NCBI RefSeq assembly: GCF_001748145.1
Contig: NZ_BCQA01000001.1
Span: 1,426,001 to 1,490,000, forward strand
From: Bosea sp. BIWAKO-01
GTDB taxonomy: Bacteria > Pseudomonadota > Alphaproteobacteria > Rhizobiales > Beijerinckiaceae
Length of the DNA stretch: 64,000 nt
Reading direction: 5' to 3'
In this document: positions 53,378 through 62,693 of the stretch, piece after piece
Layout: every line of letters begins with the position of its first letter
How positions within the stretch are numbered: the first letter of the stretch is position 1
The notes under the pieces: model-generated
The model's database searches: none
What the model saw: only the letters and a program-made list of their open reading frames with translations
Told to the model about the DNA's origin: nothing
Position numbers and translations under genes: made by a program

Positions 53378-53751
53378 TCGTGGCGGGGATAGGATTACGC
53401 CCGGGCACCAGCGAGGTGGATATTCTCGCCTGCCTCGACCAGGCGCTCAGGCAAGCCGGCGTGGCGCCGACGGCGTTGCGCCTCGCCACCATCGCCAGCC
53501 GTTCGCGCGAGGCGGGTCTCCTTGCCACAGCGCGGAGCCGCAACGCCGAACTCGTCGCGATTCCCGACGAAGCGCTCAAGGGCTACGAGGCCGCCTGTGC
53601 AACACGCTCGACCCGCATCGCCTCTCTCTATGGCGTCGGCTCCGTCGCGGAGGCGGCTGCGCTCGCGGCCGCCGGCCCTGGATCGGTGCTGATCCAGCCA
53701 CGGATCGCCACTGCCCGCGTCACCTGCGCGCTGGCGCGGAGCACGTCATGA
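53374..53751 (+). CDS. cobE: CobE, cobalamin biosynthesis protein
   Basis: A 125-residue protein related to the C-terminal domain of CbiG, with [19 protein letters not shown] and [18 protein letters not shown]. Its exact reaction in the aerobic path is not settled. The GTG at 53374 overlaps the cobL stop (GTGA); ATG 53356 six codons earlier is an alternative. It overlaps cobM by four bases. Confidence 0.85.
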   Translation: MIVAGIGLRPGTSEVDILACLDQALRQAGVAPTALRLATIASRSREAGLLATARSRNAELVAIPDEALKGYEAACATRSTRIASLYGVGSVAEAAALAAAGPGSVLIQPRIATARVTCALARSTS

Positions 53752-54515
53752 CTGTCCATTTCATTGGCGCCGGCCCAGGTGCCGCCGATCTCATCACCCT
53801 TCGCGGGCGCGACCTGATCGCCGCCTGCCCGGTCTGCCTCTATGCCGGCTCGCTGATCCCGCGCACCATGCTCGACTGGTGTCCACCCGGAGCGCGCATC
53901 GTCGACACCGCCCCGCTCGACCTCGACTCACTCATTGCGGAGATGCGGGTCGCCCATGAAGCGGGGCAGGACGTGGCCCGGCTGCATTCGGGCGATCTCT
54001 CGATCTGGAGCGCCTGCGGCGAGCAGATGCGCCGGCTCGATGCGTTCTGCATCCCCTACACTGTCACGCCCGGCGTGCCGGCCTTCGCCGCGGCTGCAGC
54101 GACGCTGAAGCGTGAACTGACGCTGCCCGGTGTCGCGCAATCCCTGGTTCTGACACGCACCTCGGGCCGCGCCTCGGCGATGCCGGAGCGCGAGAAACTC
54201 GCGACCTTCGCCGCCTCGGGCACGACGCTAGCGATCCATCTCTCGATCCATGTCATCGAGCAGGTCGTCGCCGAGCTGACACCGTTCTACGGAGCAGATT
54301 GTCCCGTCGCCATCGTCTTCCGCGCCTCCTGGCCGGATGAGCGCGTGCTGCGCGGGAGGCTCGGCTCGATCGCGGCCGAGGTTCAGGCCTCGGGGCTGGA
54401 GCGGACCGCGCTGATCCTTGTCGGTCCGGCGCTCGGTTCGCAGGATTTTGGTGAAAGCGCTTTGTATTCTGCAGGCTACGACCGGCGCTTCCGGCCCAGC
54501 GGCGGTGGCGTGTGA
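53748..54515 (+). CDS. cobM: Precorrin-4 C11-methyltransferase CobM
   Basis: A 255-residue SAM methylase. [21 protein letters not shown] and [16 protein letters not shown] at the start, [16 protein letters not shown] and [16 protein letters not shown] follow. All match CobM/CbiF. It is the last gene of the plus-strand run, then cbiD faces it with an 11-bp gap. Confidence 0.95.
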   Translation: MTVHFIGAGPGAADLITLRGRDLIAACPVCLYAGSLIPRTMLDWCPPGARIVDTAPLDLDSLIAEMRVAHEAGQDVARLHSGDLSIWSACGEQMRRLDAFCIPYTVTPGVPAFAAAAATLKRELTLPGVAQSLVLTRTSGRASAMPEREKLATFAASGTTLAIHLSIHVIEQVVAELTPFYGADCPVAIVFRASWPDERVLRGRLGSIAAEVQASGLERTALILVGPALGSQDFGESALYSAGYDRRFRPSGGGV

Positions 54516-54526
54516 CGCGGTCGGAC

Positions 54527-55642
54527 CTACCCCACCTTGCGGAATGGTGTGCGCGCCAGAAGGCCGCCGGTGCGATCGAAAATCGCGATCTCCAGCTCAC
54601 TGTCCGGCACGCCGAAGGAATGCGCGGCATTGACCCAGGCATGCCGGCCGACGGTTTCGGCCAATGGCAACCCCTCGGCCTGGGCACGTTGCAACACCTC
54701 GAGCGCCGTATTGGCCTGAGGCACCCAGGCCGCGAGGTGCTCGCTTCCACCCGCCTCCAGGATCCGCGCCGCCAGCCAGGCGAAATCGACCGGACCCGCA
54801 CGCGAGTGCAGGTCCAGCATGCCCTGCCCGAGCTTGACCATCTTGGCGAAGCCGCCGGCGACCGTGACGCGACGGACCGGGTGGCGTCGCAGATATTTCA
54901 GCATGCCACCGGCGAAATCCCCCATGTCGATCAGGGCCTGCTCCGGCAGGCCATGGAGACGCTGGATGGCGGCTTCGGAGGTCGAGCCGGTGGCGCCCGC
55001 GACATGGGTCAGCCCGGTCGCGCGTGCGACATCGATGCCGCGATGGATCGAGTGAATCCAGGCGGAGCACGAAAACGGTATGACGATTCCGGTCGTGCCG
55101 AGGATCGAGAGCCCCCCCACGATGCCGAGGCGCGGATTCATCGTCTTTCGGGCGATGGCCTCGCCGCCAGGAATCGCGATGGTGATGGTAACGTCGGGCG
55201 GACCGCCTGTCGCCGCGATGACCTCCGTCAGGGCCTGCCGGATCATCTCACGCGGCATCGGGTTGATGGCGGGCTCGCCGACCGGCAATGGCAGGCCGGG
55301 CAAGGTGACGGTGCCGACGCCCTCTCCGGCGCGGAAAACGATGCCCGCGTCAGGCGCGGCCGGGCCGACCCGCGCAACCACCAGCGCGCCATGCGTGACG
55401 TCGGGATCGTCGCCCGCATCCTTGACGATGCCGGCCTCGGCGCCCTCTGCCAGCTCAGCCTGACGCGCCAGGGCAAAGGCCGGCCGCTGCCCGCCCGGCA
55501 GCGTGATCTCGACGGGATCGAGAAACGAGCCGGCCACCCAGCCGCAATAGGCGGATTTGGCGGCGGCGGCAGCGCAAGCGCCAGTCGTCCAGCCGCGTCG
55601 CAATTCGCCTTGGGGCGGCAAGTCTTCCATGAGCGCCTGCAT
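54527..55642 (-). CDS. cbiD: Precorrin-5/cobalt-precorrin-5B C1-methyltransferase CbiD
   Basis: A 371-residue enzyme that methylates C-1. LRRGWTTGACAAAAAKSAY is the CbiD signature, followed by DDPDVTHGALVVARV and TSEAAIQRLHGLPEQALIDMGDFAGG. In the model aerobic cluster this step is done by CobF, which is absent here, so CbiD is the likely replacement. It is convergent with cobM and divergent from cobB with 44 bp between starts. Confidence 0.94.
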   Translation of the reverse strand: MQALMEDLPPQGELRRGWTTGACAAAAAKSAYCGWVAGSFLDPVEITLPGGQRPAFALARQAELAEGAEAGIVKDAGDDPDVTHGALVVARVGPAAPDAGIVFRAGEGVGTVTLPGLPLPVGEPAINPMPREMIRQALTEVIAATGGPPDVTITIAIPGGEAIARKTMNPRLGIVGGLSILGTTGIVIPFSCSAWIHSIHRGIDVARATGLTHVAGATGSTSEAAIQRLHGLPEQALIDMGDFAGGMLKYLRRHPVRRVTVAGGFAKMVKLGQGMLDLHSRAGPVDFAWLAARILEAGGSEHLAAWVPQANTALEVLQRAQAEGLPLAETVGRHAWVNAAHSFGVPDSELEIAIFDRTGGLLARTPFRKVG

Positions 55643-55686
55643 AGCGCAGCAAGACGGCTCCGTCAGGGGCCTGCGGAGATCATCGC

Positions 55687-57015
55687 ATGAGCGGAAAAGG
55701 CCTCCTCATCGCCGCGCCGCGCTCCGGCTCGGGCAAGACGACGATCACGCTCGGTTTGCAACGGGCCCTGGTGAAGCGAGGGCTGACCGTCCGCGGACTG
55801 AAATGCGGGCCGGACTATATCGACCCGGCATTCCACGCGGCCGCAACCGGCGCACCCAGCGCCAATCTCGACAGTTTTGCGATGCCGAACACTTTGCTCG
55901 GCCAGATCGCAGGAGAGGCTGCAGAAGCCGCCGATATCGTCGTCGCGGAGGGCTCGATGGGCCTGTTCGACGGCGTGCCGGGCGAGATGGGGCATACGGG
56001 CGCGAGCGCCGATATCGCGGCCTTCTGCGGTTGGCCTGTCGTGCTGGTCGTCGATGTCTCCGGTCAGGCGCAGTCGGCTGGCGCGGTGGCGCTGGGCTGC
56101 ATGCGCTATGACGAGCGCATCCGTATCGTCGGCGTGATCCTCAACAAGGTGGCAAGCGAACGCCATCGCCGGCTCGCCTCGGCCGGCATGGAGCGGATCG
56201 GATTACCCGTGCTCGGCGCCCTGCCGCGCGAGGCAAGCCTGATCCTGCCCGAACGCCATCTCGGCCTTGTACAAGCCGGCGAGACAGAGGATCTGCATGC
56301 CCGGCTCGATGCGCTCGCAGACGCGATCTCAGCCGCGGTCGACCTCGATGCGATCCTTGCCGCGGCCGAACCGACCGAGCTCCCGGTAACCCGGCATGGT
56401 GCTCCCGCCCTGCCCGCCCCTGGACGCCGCATCGCCATTGCCCGCGATGCCGCCTTCAGTTTCGTTTATCCTCATGTCGAAACCGGCTGGCGTGCGACCG
56501 GCGCCACGCTTGTTCCTTTTTCGCCGCTCGCCGACGAACCACCGCCGCAGAATTGCGACAGCTGCTGGCTGCCGGGCGGCTATCCGGAGCTTCATGCCGG
56601 CCGGATCGCCGGCGCCAGCCGCTTCCTGGCGGGCTTGCGCGGCTTCGCGGAGACCCGGCCAGTCCATGGCGAGTGCGGCGGCTACATGGTGCTTGGCAAA
56701 ACGCTGATCGATGCCGACGGCACAGCCCATGCCATGGCGAACCTGCTCTCTGTCGAGACCAGCTTCGCGAAGCGCAAGATGAATCTGGGTTACCGCCGCG
56801 CCGTGCTCCAGGCGAATGGTCCGCTGGGTTCGGCCGGGCAGGCACTGACCGGACATGAATTCCACTATGCGACGATCACTTCGGTTGGCGATGACGCGCC
56901 CTTCGCGATGGTGACCGACCCGCATGGCTCGGCTCCAGCTCCCGCCGGCGGCCGGCGAGCGCTGGTAACCGGCTCCTTCTTCCACGCCATCGCCCGCTTC
57001 AGTGGGCAGCCATGA
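55687..57015 (+). CDS. cobB: Hydrogenobyrinic acid a,c-diamide synthase CobB
   Basis: A 442-residue ATP- and glutamine-dependent amidase. The N-terminal dethiobiotin-synthase-like domain has IAAPRSGSGKTTITLGLQ and LKCGPDYIDPAFH. The C-terminal glutaminase domain has the nucleophile Cys330 in VHGECGGYMVLG. It overlaps bluB by four bases. Its product is the CobN substrate. Confidence 0.96.
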   Translation: MSGKGLLIAAPRSGSGKTTITLGLQRALVKRGLTVRGLKCGPDYIDPAFHAAATGAPSANLDSFAMPNTLLGQIAGEAAEAADIVVAEGSMGLFDGVPGEMGHTGASADIAAFCGWPVVLVVDVSGQAQSAGAVALGCMRYDERIRIVGVILNKVASERHRRLASAGMERIGLPVLGALPREASLILPERHLGLVQAGETEDLHARLDALADAISAAVDLDAILAAAEPTELPVTRHGAPALPAPGRRIAIARDAAFSFVYPHVETGWRATGATLVPFSPLADEPPPQNCDSCWLPGGYPELHAGRIAGASRFLAGLRGFAETRPVHGECGGYMVLGKTLIDADGTAHAMANLLSVETSFAKRKMNLGYRRAVLQANGPLGSAGQALTGHEFHYATITSVGDDAPFAMVTDPHGSAPAPAGGRRALVTGSFFHAIARFSGQP

Positions 57016-57635
57016 GCGAGCCTCCGGTCTTCGACGAGGCCTTTGCGGCACAATTCGAGACACTGCTCGCCTGGCGGCGCGATGTGCGCCGCTTCCGATC
57101 GGAGCCGGTGGCCGAAGCATTATTGGCGCATCTCTTGAAGCTGACCGAACTCTCTCCCTCGGTCGGCCATTCGCAGCCCTGGCGGTGGTTGCGTGTCATG
57201 GACGCAGTGCAGCGTGCGGCGGCGCAGGCCAGTTTTGCGCACTGCAACGCCGAGGCGCTCGGTGACTATGCCGGCGAGCGAGCCCGGCTCTATGCCAACC
57301 TGAAGCTCGAAGGCCTGCGTGAAGCCCCCGAGCAGTTTGCCGTGTTCTGCGACCACGGCACGGAACAAGGCCATGGGCTCGGCCGGCGCACGATGCCGGA
57401 GATGCTCGATTATTCCGTGGTCGCCGCCATAACCCAGTTCTGGCTGGCAGCGCGCATGCATGGCATCGGCGTCGGCTGGGTCTCGATCCTCGAACCCGAG
57501 GCGATTGCGGCTGCGCTTGGCGTACCGCCGCAATGGAAGCTGATCGCCTGGCTCTGCGTCGGCTATCCGCAGGAGGAGCATGCCGATCCGGAGTTGATCC
57601 GGCATGGTTGGGAGATCGGGACAGGCCGCGACTGA
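57012..57635 (+). CDS. bluB: 5,6-dimethylbenzimidazole synthase BluB
   Basis: A 207-residue flavin-consuming enzyme making the lower ligand of B12 from FMN and oxygen. AWRRDVRRFRSEPV, LSPSVGHSQPWRW and RRTMPEMLDYSVVAAITQFW are BluB motifs. It overlaps cobB and ends the cobalamin region, which therefore can supply DMB itself; the CobU/CobV attachment enzymes are elsewhere. Confidence 0.95.
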   Translation: MSEPPVFDEAFAAQFETLLAWRRDVRRFRSEPVAEALLAHLLKLTELSPSVGHSQPWRWLRVMDAVQRAAAQASFAHCNAEALGDYAGERARLYANLKLEGLREAPEQFAVFCDHGTEQGHGLGRRTMPEMLDYSVVAAITQFWLAARMHGIGVGWVSILEPEAIAAALGVPPQWKLIAWLCVGYPQEEHADPELIRHGWEIGTGRD

Positions 57636-57663
57636 GACCTGATCGCGCGTGTTCAGCGCGGCG

Positions 57664-57692
57664 ATCCAGGGCGACATGCGCCGCCCTGGGAT
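57664..57692. terminator. Hairpin between bluB and the CoA-transferase genes
   Basis: CCAGGGCG (57666-57673) pairs with CGCCCTGG (57682-57689) around an 8-base loop, in the 70-bp gap between convergent genes. Likely a shared terminator, though T-runs are absent. Confidence 0.5.
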
Positions 57693-57705
57693 GATACCGC
57701 GGCGG

Positions 57706-58362
57706 CTAGACCGCGACCTTGAACTTGGCCTGGGTCTTGGCCTTGATCTCATCCAGCGAAACGCCGTCCGCCAGCTCGATCAGGGTCATGCCGCCGCCAT
57801 TCGCCTTGTCCACGGCGAAGACACCGAGATCGGTGATCACCATGTCGACGACGCCGGCGCCGGTCAGCGGCAGGTCGCAGGCCTCGAGCAGCTTTGCCGA
57901 TTCGGAGCCGTCCTTGTTCTTGGCGACATGCTCCATCACCACGACGACCTTCTTGACACCGGCGACGAGATCCATCGCGCCGCCCATGCCCTTCACCATC
58001 TTGCCGGGGATCATCCAATTGGCGAGATCGCCGTTCTCGGCCACCTGCATCGCGCCGAGGATCGACAGATCGATATGACCGCCACGGATCATGCCGAAGG
58101 AATCCGCCGAGGAGAAATAGCTCGTCGTCGGCAGTTCGGTGATGGTCTGCTTTCCCGCATTGATCAGGTCGGGATCTTCTTCACCCTCATAGGGGAAGGG
58201 ACCCATGCCGAGCATGCCGTTCTCCGACTGGAGCTGCACGCTCATGCCGGCGGGAATGTAGTTCGAGACCAGCGTCGGGATGCCGATACCGAGATTGACG
58301 TAGAAACCGTCCTGCAGCTCCCTGGCGGCGCGGGCGGCCATCTGCTCACGTGTCCAAGCCAT
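57706..58362 (-). CDS. scoB: 3-oxoacid CoA-transferase subunit B
   Basis: A 218-residue beta subunit that transfers CoA between succinyl-CoA and a 3-oxoacid such as acetoacetate. The catalytic Glu lies in [30 protein letters not shown] and [20 protein letters not shown] match SCOT subunit B. ATG 58362 is preceded by GGAGACAAGGACC. It follows subunit A by 13 bp. AtoA or PcaJ is the alternative by family. Confidence 0.93.
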   Translation of the reverse strand: MAWTREQMAARAARELQDGFYVNLGIGIPTLVSNYIPAGMSVQLQSENGMLGMGPFPYEGEEDPDLINAGKQTITELPTTSYFSSADSFGMIRGGHIDLSILGAMQVAENGDLANWMIPGKMVKGMGGAMDLVAGVKKVVVVMEHVAKNKDGSESAKLLEACDLPLTGAGVVDMVITDLGVFAVDKANGGGMTLIELADGVSLDEIKAKTQAKFKVAV

Positions 58363-58375
58363 GGTCCTTGTCTCC

Positions 58376-59083
58376 TCAAGCCGTCGGACGGGGACGGGTG
58401 GTGCGCTGCTCGATGCGCTTGACCGGGTTCGGCACATGCACGATGCGCTTCACGAAAATGCCGGGCGTGTGCATGTGATCGGGATCGATCTCACCGGCCG
58501 GCACAAGGTGCTCGACCTCTGCGACCGTGAAGCGCGAGGCGCTCGCCATCATCGGATTGAAGTTCCGCGCCGTCTTCCGATAGACGAGGTTGCCCTCGGT
58601 ATCGCCCTTCCAGGCATGAACGATCGAGATATCGGCGAAGAGGCCACGCTCCATGATGTAGCGCTCGCCATTGAACTCGCGTTCCTCCTTGCCCTCGGCA
58701 ATCAGCGTACCGACACCGGTCTTGGTGAAGAAGGCGGGAATGCCGGCCCCGCCGGCACGAATTCGCTCGGCAAGAGTGCCCTGCGGCGTGAATTCAAGCT
58801 CGAGTTCACCGGCCAGGTATTGCTGAGCGAAAAGCTTGTTCTCGCCGACATAGGAACTGATCATCTTCTTGATCTGGCGGGTTTCCAGCAGCAGACCAAG
58901 TCCCGCGCCGTCGACGCCGGCGTTGTTGGAGATGAAGGTCAGGTTCTTGGCGCCGGAATCACGGATCGCCTCGATCAGAGTATCGGGAATGCCGCAGAGG
59001 CCGAAGCCGCCGGCCATGATCGTCATGCCGTCCTTGACGATACCGGCGAGCGCCGCCTTTGCGTCGGGGTAGACCTTCTTCAT
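58376..59083 (-). CDS. scoA: 3-oxoacid CoA-transferase subunit A
   Basis: A 235-residue alpha subunit. [24 protein letters not shown] is the CoA-binding glycine-rich motif, with [17 protein letters not shown] and [19 protein letters not shown] typical of SCOT. ATG 59083 fits the family start. Together with subunit B it would activate acetoacetate or another 3-oxoacid for thiolysis. Confidence 0.93.
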   Translation of the reverse strand: MKKVYPDAKAALAGIVKDGMTIMAGGFGLCGIPDTLIEAIRDSGAKNLTFISNNAGVDGAGLGLLLETRQIKKMISSYVGENKLFAQQYLAGELELEFTPQGTLAERIRAGGAGIPAFFTKTGVGTLIAEGKEEREFNGERYIMERGLFADISIVHAWKGDTEGNLVYRKTARNFNPMMASASRFTVAEVEHLVPAGEIDPDHMHTPGIFVKRIVHVPNPVKRIEQRTTRPRPTA

Positions 59084-59193
59084 CGCGATGCCTTTGCCGC
59101 TGGGATCAGGGGGAGAGGAGCGTTCCTCCCAAGGACTAGCCGAGCCCATGGTGCAGTTGCAACATGGACGAGGGTGTGGGTGGGCATGTGTGC

Positions 59194-59218
59194 CTCCCCT
59201 CGTGGCCCGAGGGGGGAG
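59194..59218 (-). terminator. Hairpin after the cytochrome gene
   Basis: CCCCTCG (59196-59202) pairs with CGAGGGG (59208-59214), extendable with a bulge, 15 bp past the minus-strand cytochrome stop. It probably ends the hydroxylase operon before the CoA-transferase genes. Confidence 0.45.
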
Positions 59219-59232
59219 AAGAAGGAGCCACG

Positions 59233-59859
59233 TCAGGACGCCGGACAGGCGGCTCCCGTATCGACCCAGGCCTGCATCAGTGCACCGAATTGCGCATTGC
59301 TGCCGGGGGCCGGAACACGACCGGGTCCCGGGTTCCAGGCCCAGAGCACAAGGGTGTCGCTGGTGACATGCTTGACGATTGCCGCCAGGTCGCGGCTGCC
59401 ATTGCGGTTCTGGTCCTTGAGCTGCTCGCAGATCTGACCGAGCGACTTGCCCTCCCAGGCCATCGAGGCTGGCGCCAGCGCCCAGTGACCATCACCTGGA
59501 ATCCGCGCCGGGTCGAAATTCTGCTTGCCGTGGCAGGTCGCGCATTCCAGCCCCGGTGCGCCGTGCCCGTCCTTGCCGCGCACGACGAGCGGCTGATGGA
59601 GGCGCCTCGCATCGGCCTGCCGCGGGCGTTCGGTCGCCGGGTGGCAGTTCATGCAGCGCGGATGCTGCAGCACCGTGCCGATCTCGCCGAACAGGGCGAC
59701 CGAGCGATCGCGCTGGTTGGCGATGGTGCTGGAGCTCTCGGCTGGACGCAGCGAGGCGGACGGCGCCGCCTGTCGCGTCGTTTGCGCCGAGGTGAGCGCG
59801 GTCCCGGCGAGACAGAGTCCGGCCCCCGCCAGGACGGCATGAAGGAGGGGCGCCTGCAT
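59233..59859 (-). CDS. Secreted dihaem c-type cytochrome-like protein
   Basis: A 208-residue protein with a signal-like N-terminus (APLLHAVLAGAGLCLAGTALTSAQ) and two haem-c motifs, CMNCH and CATCH. The start ATG 59859 overlaps the preceding stop by one base (TGATG). In molybdenum hydroxylases of the isoquinoline-oxidoreductase type, a small cytochrome often carries electrons from the Fe-S subunit. This protein is well placed for that role, but the sequence alone does not prove partnership. Confidence 0.82.
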   Translation of the reverse strand: MQAPLLHAVLAGAGLCLAGTALTSAQTTRQAAPSASLRPAESSSTIANQRDRSVALFGEIGTVLQHPRCMNCHPATERPRQADARRLHQPLVVRGKDGHGAPGLECATCHGKQNFDPARIPGDGHWALAPASMAWEGKSLGQICEQLKDQNRNGSRDLAAIVKHVTSDTLVLWAWNPGPGRVPAPGSNAQFGALMQAWVDTGAACPAS

Positions 59860-62036
59860 CAGACCGTGCCTCCGACCATCGGCAATTGCCGCGGACGCGG
59901 TTGCCCGAGCTTTGCCAGTGCATTGGCGACCGCCGGGCCGATCGGCGGCACGCCAGGCTCGCCGACCCCGGTCGGCGCTTCGGTCGAGCTGATGATCGCG
60001 ACCTCGACCTCCGGCATCTCGTGGATGCGCAGCGAGCGATAGGTATCGAAATTGGCCTGGACCGGCCTGCCCTGGTCGAGCGTGATCTCGCCATAGAGCG
60101 CATGGCCAAGACCAAAGCCGATGCCGCCTTCCATCTGCGCCCGGATGATGTCGGGGTTGACCGCGACCCCGCAATCCACCGCGCACCAGACCTTGTGAAC
60201 CTTCGGCTCACCATCGCTGCCGAGCGAAACCTCCGCGATCTGGGCAACGAAAGAGCCGAAGCTCTCGACCACCGCGACGCCGCGGGCGCGGCCGTCGACC
60301 GGGCCGGAGCCATTCCACTTCGCCAGTTCGGCGACAGCCTTGAGCACGCCGACGGCACGCGGATGACGGTTCATCAGGGCAAGCCTGCCGGCGACCGGAT
60401 CCTGCCCCGCCGCCTGCAGCAACTCGTCGACGAAGCACTCGACCGCATAGGCCGTGTGCGTATGGCCGACAGAGCGCCACCACAGGGTCGGCACGCCAAC
60501 CTTGGGGTTGTTCACCTCGCAGTGGAAATCGGCAATCTCGTAGAAGAGCTCGTTGGCGCCTTCGACCGAGGTTGCGTCGATGCCGTTCTTCACCACCATC
60601 GCCTCGAAGGGCGTGCCGAGGAAGAAGGACTGGCCGACGATGCTATCGGCCCAGGCCGTGATCTTGCCCTCGTTCACGGCACCGCGCAGGCGATGCACGA
60701 AGAGCGGGCGATAATAGCCGCCGGAGAGGTCATCCTCGCGAGTCCAGACCAGCTTGACCGGACGGTTCGGCCCGATCGCCTTGGCGGCCATGGCGAGTTC
60801 CGCCGCGAGATGCTGGCTGACCTGCGCGCGTCGGCCAAAGCTACCCCCGGCCAGCATGGTCTCGAGCCTGACCTTCTCGGGCGGCAGGCCAAGAATGGTT
60901 GCGATGGTCATATGCTCGGTGGTCTGGAACTGGCTGCCGAAGCGGGCGAGCGCCTCGCTGCCATCCCATTGCAGATAGCCGTCGAGCGGCTCCATCGGCG
61001 CGTGCGCCAGATAGGGGAAGACGAACTCGGCCTCGATCACCGTCCCCGCCTTGGCGAGCACGGCCTCGGCATCGCCATGCGAGCCGGCGACCACACCCTT
61101 CTGGCGGGCAAGCGCGCGATACTCTGCGATGAGTTCGCGGCTGCCGCGCTTTTCGGCTGCGCTCTCGTCCCAGATCACTTTCAAGGCTTCGCGACCCTTC
61201 AACGCGGGCCACATGCCATTGGCATAGACGGCGACGCCGGAGCCGATCTGCTTGACGTCGACGACGCCCTTGACCTTGAGCGCCTCGGCCGCGTCGAAGC
61301 TTCCGACCTTGCCGCCGAAGCGCGGGGGCCGGGCAACGACGACGGTCAGCATGTTGGGAGCGTGGATATCGATGGTGAACTCGGCCTTGCCACGCGACTT
61401 GTCGGCACTGTCGAGCCGCCTGACCGCGCCCTCCTTGCCGATCAGGCGGTAGGCCGAAGCCGGCTTCAGCGGCACGTTATCCGGTACGGCAAGCCTGGAG
61501 GCGGCCTCGGCGAACTCACCAAAGCGTCCCTGTTTGCCGGAGACATGGCTCAGGACGCCAGCCTCGACCTTGATCTCGGAGGCTGGGACCTTCCAGGCTT
61601 GCGCCGCAGCCTGGACCAGCATGGCACGGGCCGTGGCTCCAGCCTTGCGCATCTGTTCCCAGCTATTGGCGATCGCGGTCGAGCCACCGGTTCCCTGCAC
61701 GCCGAATGCGAGATTGGCATAGAGCTTGACGTCGGCCGGCGCATGCTCGCTGCGCATCTGGCCCCAGTCTGCGTCCATCTCCTCGGCGACGAGCGTCGCC
61801 AGTCCGGTGAATGGCCCCTGGCCGAACTCGATATGCTTGATCAGCACCGTGATGGTGCTGTCAGGCGCGACGCGGACGAAGGCATTGGGTGCGAAGGTGG
61901 CGTTTCCGCCCGGGCGGAAGGCGGCGCCTGCCCCGGACTGAGCACGGGCCACTTGCGGGAGATGCAGCCCGATGACGAGGGCGCCAGCTCCCTTCAGCAG
62001 CGAGCGGCGGGAGAGGTTCTGATCGTGAACGGTCAT
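59859..62036 (-). CDS. Molybdopterin-binding subunit of a periplasmic aldehyde/isoquinoline-type hydroxylase
   Basis: A 725-residue molybdenum subunit (IorB-like). It begins with a twin-arginine signal SRRSLLKGAGALVIGLHL, so the complex is exported folded. ITVLIKHIEFGQGPFTGLATL, TMLAGGSFGRRAQVSQHLA and GEPGVPPIGPAVANAL are family motifs for the molybdopterin-cytosine-dinucleotide site. It uses water as oxygen source to hydroxylate an aldehyde or N-heterocycle. Substrate cannot be told. It lies between the Fe-S subunit and a cytochrome gene. Confidence 0.9.
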   Translation of the reverse strand: MTVHDQNLSRRSLLKGAGALVIGLHLPQVARAQSGAGAAFRPGGNATFAPNAFVRVAPDSTITVLIKHIEFGQGPFTGLATLVAEEMDADWGQMRSEHAPADVKLYANLAFGVQGTGGSTAIANSWEQMRKAGATARAMLVQAAAQAWKVPASEIKVEAGVLSHVSGKQGRFGEFAEAASRLAVPDNVPLKPASAYRLIGKEGAVRRLDSADKSRGKAEFTIDIHAPNMLTVVVARPPRFGGKVGSFDAAEALKVKGVVDVKQIGSGVAVYANGMWPALKGREALKVIWDESAAEKRGSRELIAEYRALARQKGVVAGSHGDAEAVLAKAGTVIEAEFVFPYLAHAPMEPLDGYLQWDGSEALARFGSQFQTTEHMTIATILGLPPEKVRLETMLAGGSFGRRAQVSQHLAAELAMAAKAIGPNRPVKLVWTREDDLSGGYYRPLFVHRLRGAVNEGKITAWADSIVGQSFFLGTPFEAMVVKNGIDATSVEGANELFYEIADFHCEVNNPKVGVPTLWWRSVGHTHTAYAVECFVDELLQAAGQDPVAGRLALMNRHPRAVGVLKAVAELAKWNGSGPVDGRARGVAVVESFGSFVAQIAEVSLGSDGEPKVHKVWCAVDCGVAVNPDIIRAQMEGGIGFGLGHALYGEITLDQGRPVQANFDTYRSLRIHEMPEVEVAIISSTEAPTGVGEPGVPPIGPAVANALAKLGQPRPRQLPMVGGTV

Positions 62037-62039
62037 GGC

Positions 62040-62498
62040 TCAGCCCTCCAGCGTGCGGGCCGCGTCATGGATCGCGGCGCGGATGCGGACATAGGTTGCG
62101 CAACGGCAAAGATTGCCGTTCATCGCGAGATCGATGTCGCGGTCGCTCGGTTTCTTGTTTTCCGTGAGCAGCGCAACCGCACTCATCACCTGGCCCGACT
62201 GGCAGTAGCCGCATTGCGGTACGTCGCGGGCCGTCCAGGCGGCCTGAACGGCATCAGCCTCCTTGCCCGAAATCGCCTCGATCGTGGTGATCTCGGCATC
62301 GCCCACCGCCGAGACCGGCGTGACGCAGGAGCGCAGCGGCTTGCCGTCGATGAAGACGGTGCAGGCGCCGCACTGCGCGACACCGCAGCCGAACTTGGTG
62401 CCGGTCAGGCCGAGATTGTCACGGATCGCCCAAAGCAGGGGCGTATCATCGTCGACATCGACGCTGTGCGTCCTGCCGTTGACTTTGAGTGAGACCAT
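62040..62498 (-). CDS. [2Fe-2S] subunit of the molybdenum hydroxylase
   Basis: A 152-residue IorA-like subunit with two [2Fe-2S] clusters. The N-terminal plant-type set is KFGCGVAQCGACTVFIDG and SCVTPV; the second set is QCGYCQSGQVMSAVALL and NGNLCRCATYVRI. ATG 62498 (VSLKVNGR) is the family start; an extended frame from 62540 lacks support. Only three bases separate it from the molybdopterin subunit. Confidence 0.95.
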   Translation of the reverse strand: MVSLKVNGRTHSVDVDDDTPLLWAIRDNLGLTGTKFGCGVAQCGACTVFIDGKPLRSCVTPVSAVGDAEITTIEAISGKEADAVQAAWTARDVPQCGYCQSGQVMSAVALLTENKKPSDRDIDLAMNGNLCRCATYVRIRAAIHDAARTLEG

Positions 62499-62632
62499 GG
62501 CTGCCTCCGGATCGCTGGATATGACACAGCGCGGCACCATGGTGCGGATCGAGAGGCTCGCTCTCGACGGCCCGATCTGACATATCAGAAGCAGGCGGGT
62601 GATCCGTCGTCTTGGGTCGCGCGACTAGACGT

Positions 62633-62653
62633 ATTAGACTGTTTGAGTCTAAT
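62633..62653. promoter_or_regulatory. Perfect 21-bp palindromic operator, probably TetR-bound
   Basis: ATTAGACT (62633-62640), five bases, then AGTCTAAT (62646-62653), a perfect 8-bp inverted repeat in the 195-bp divergent region between the hydroxylase operon and the TetR gene. On the minus strand TAATAC overlaps its edge as a possible -10. Size and place suit a TetR-family operator controlling both sides. Confidence 0.65.
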
Positions 62654-62693
62654 TGGGATAGTCGCGCTCAGTTTGGATCTTGTCAAGACTGCA

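Noticed and set aside
59886..62492. 868-codon plus-strand frame opposite the molybdenum hydroxylase
   Set aside because: Antisense shadow of two genes with strong domain evidence; the sequence is rich in Arg, Asp and Ala with no motif.
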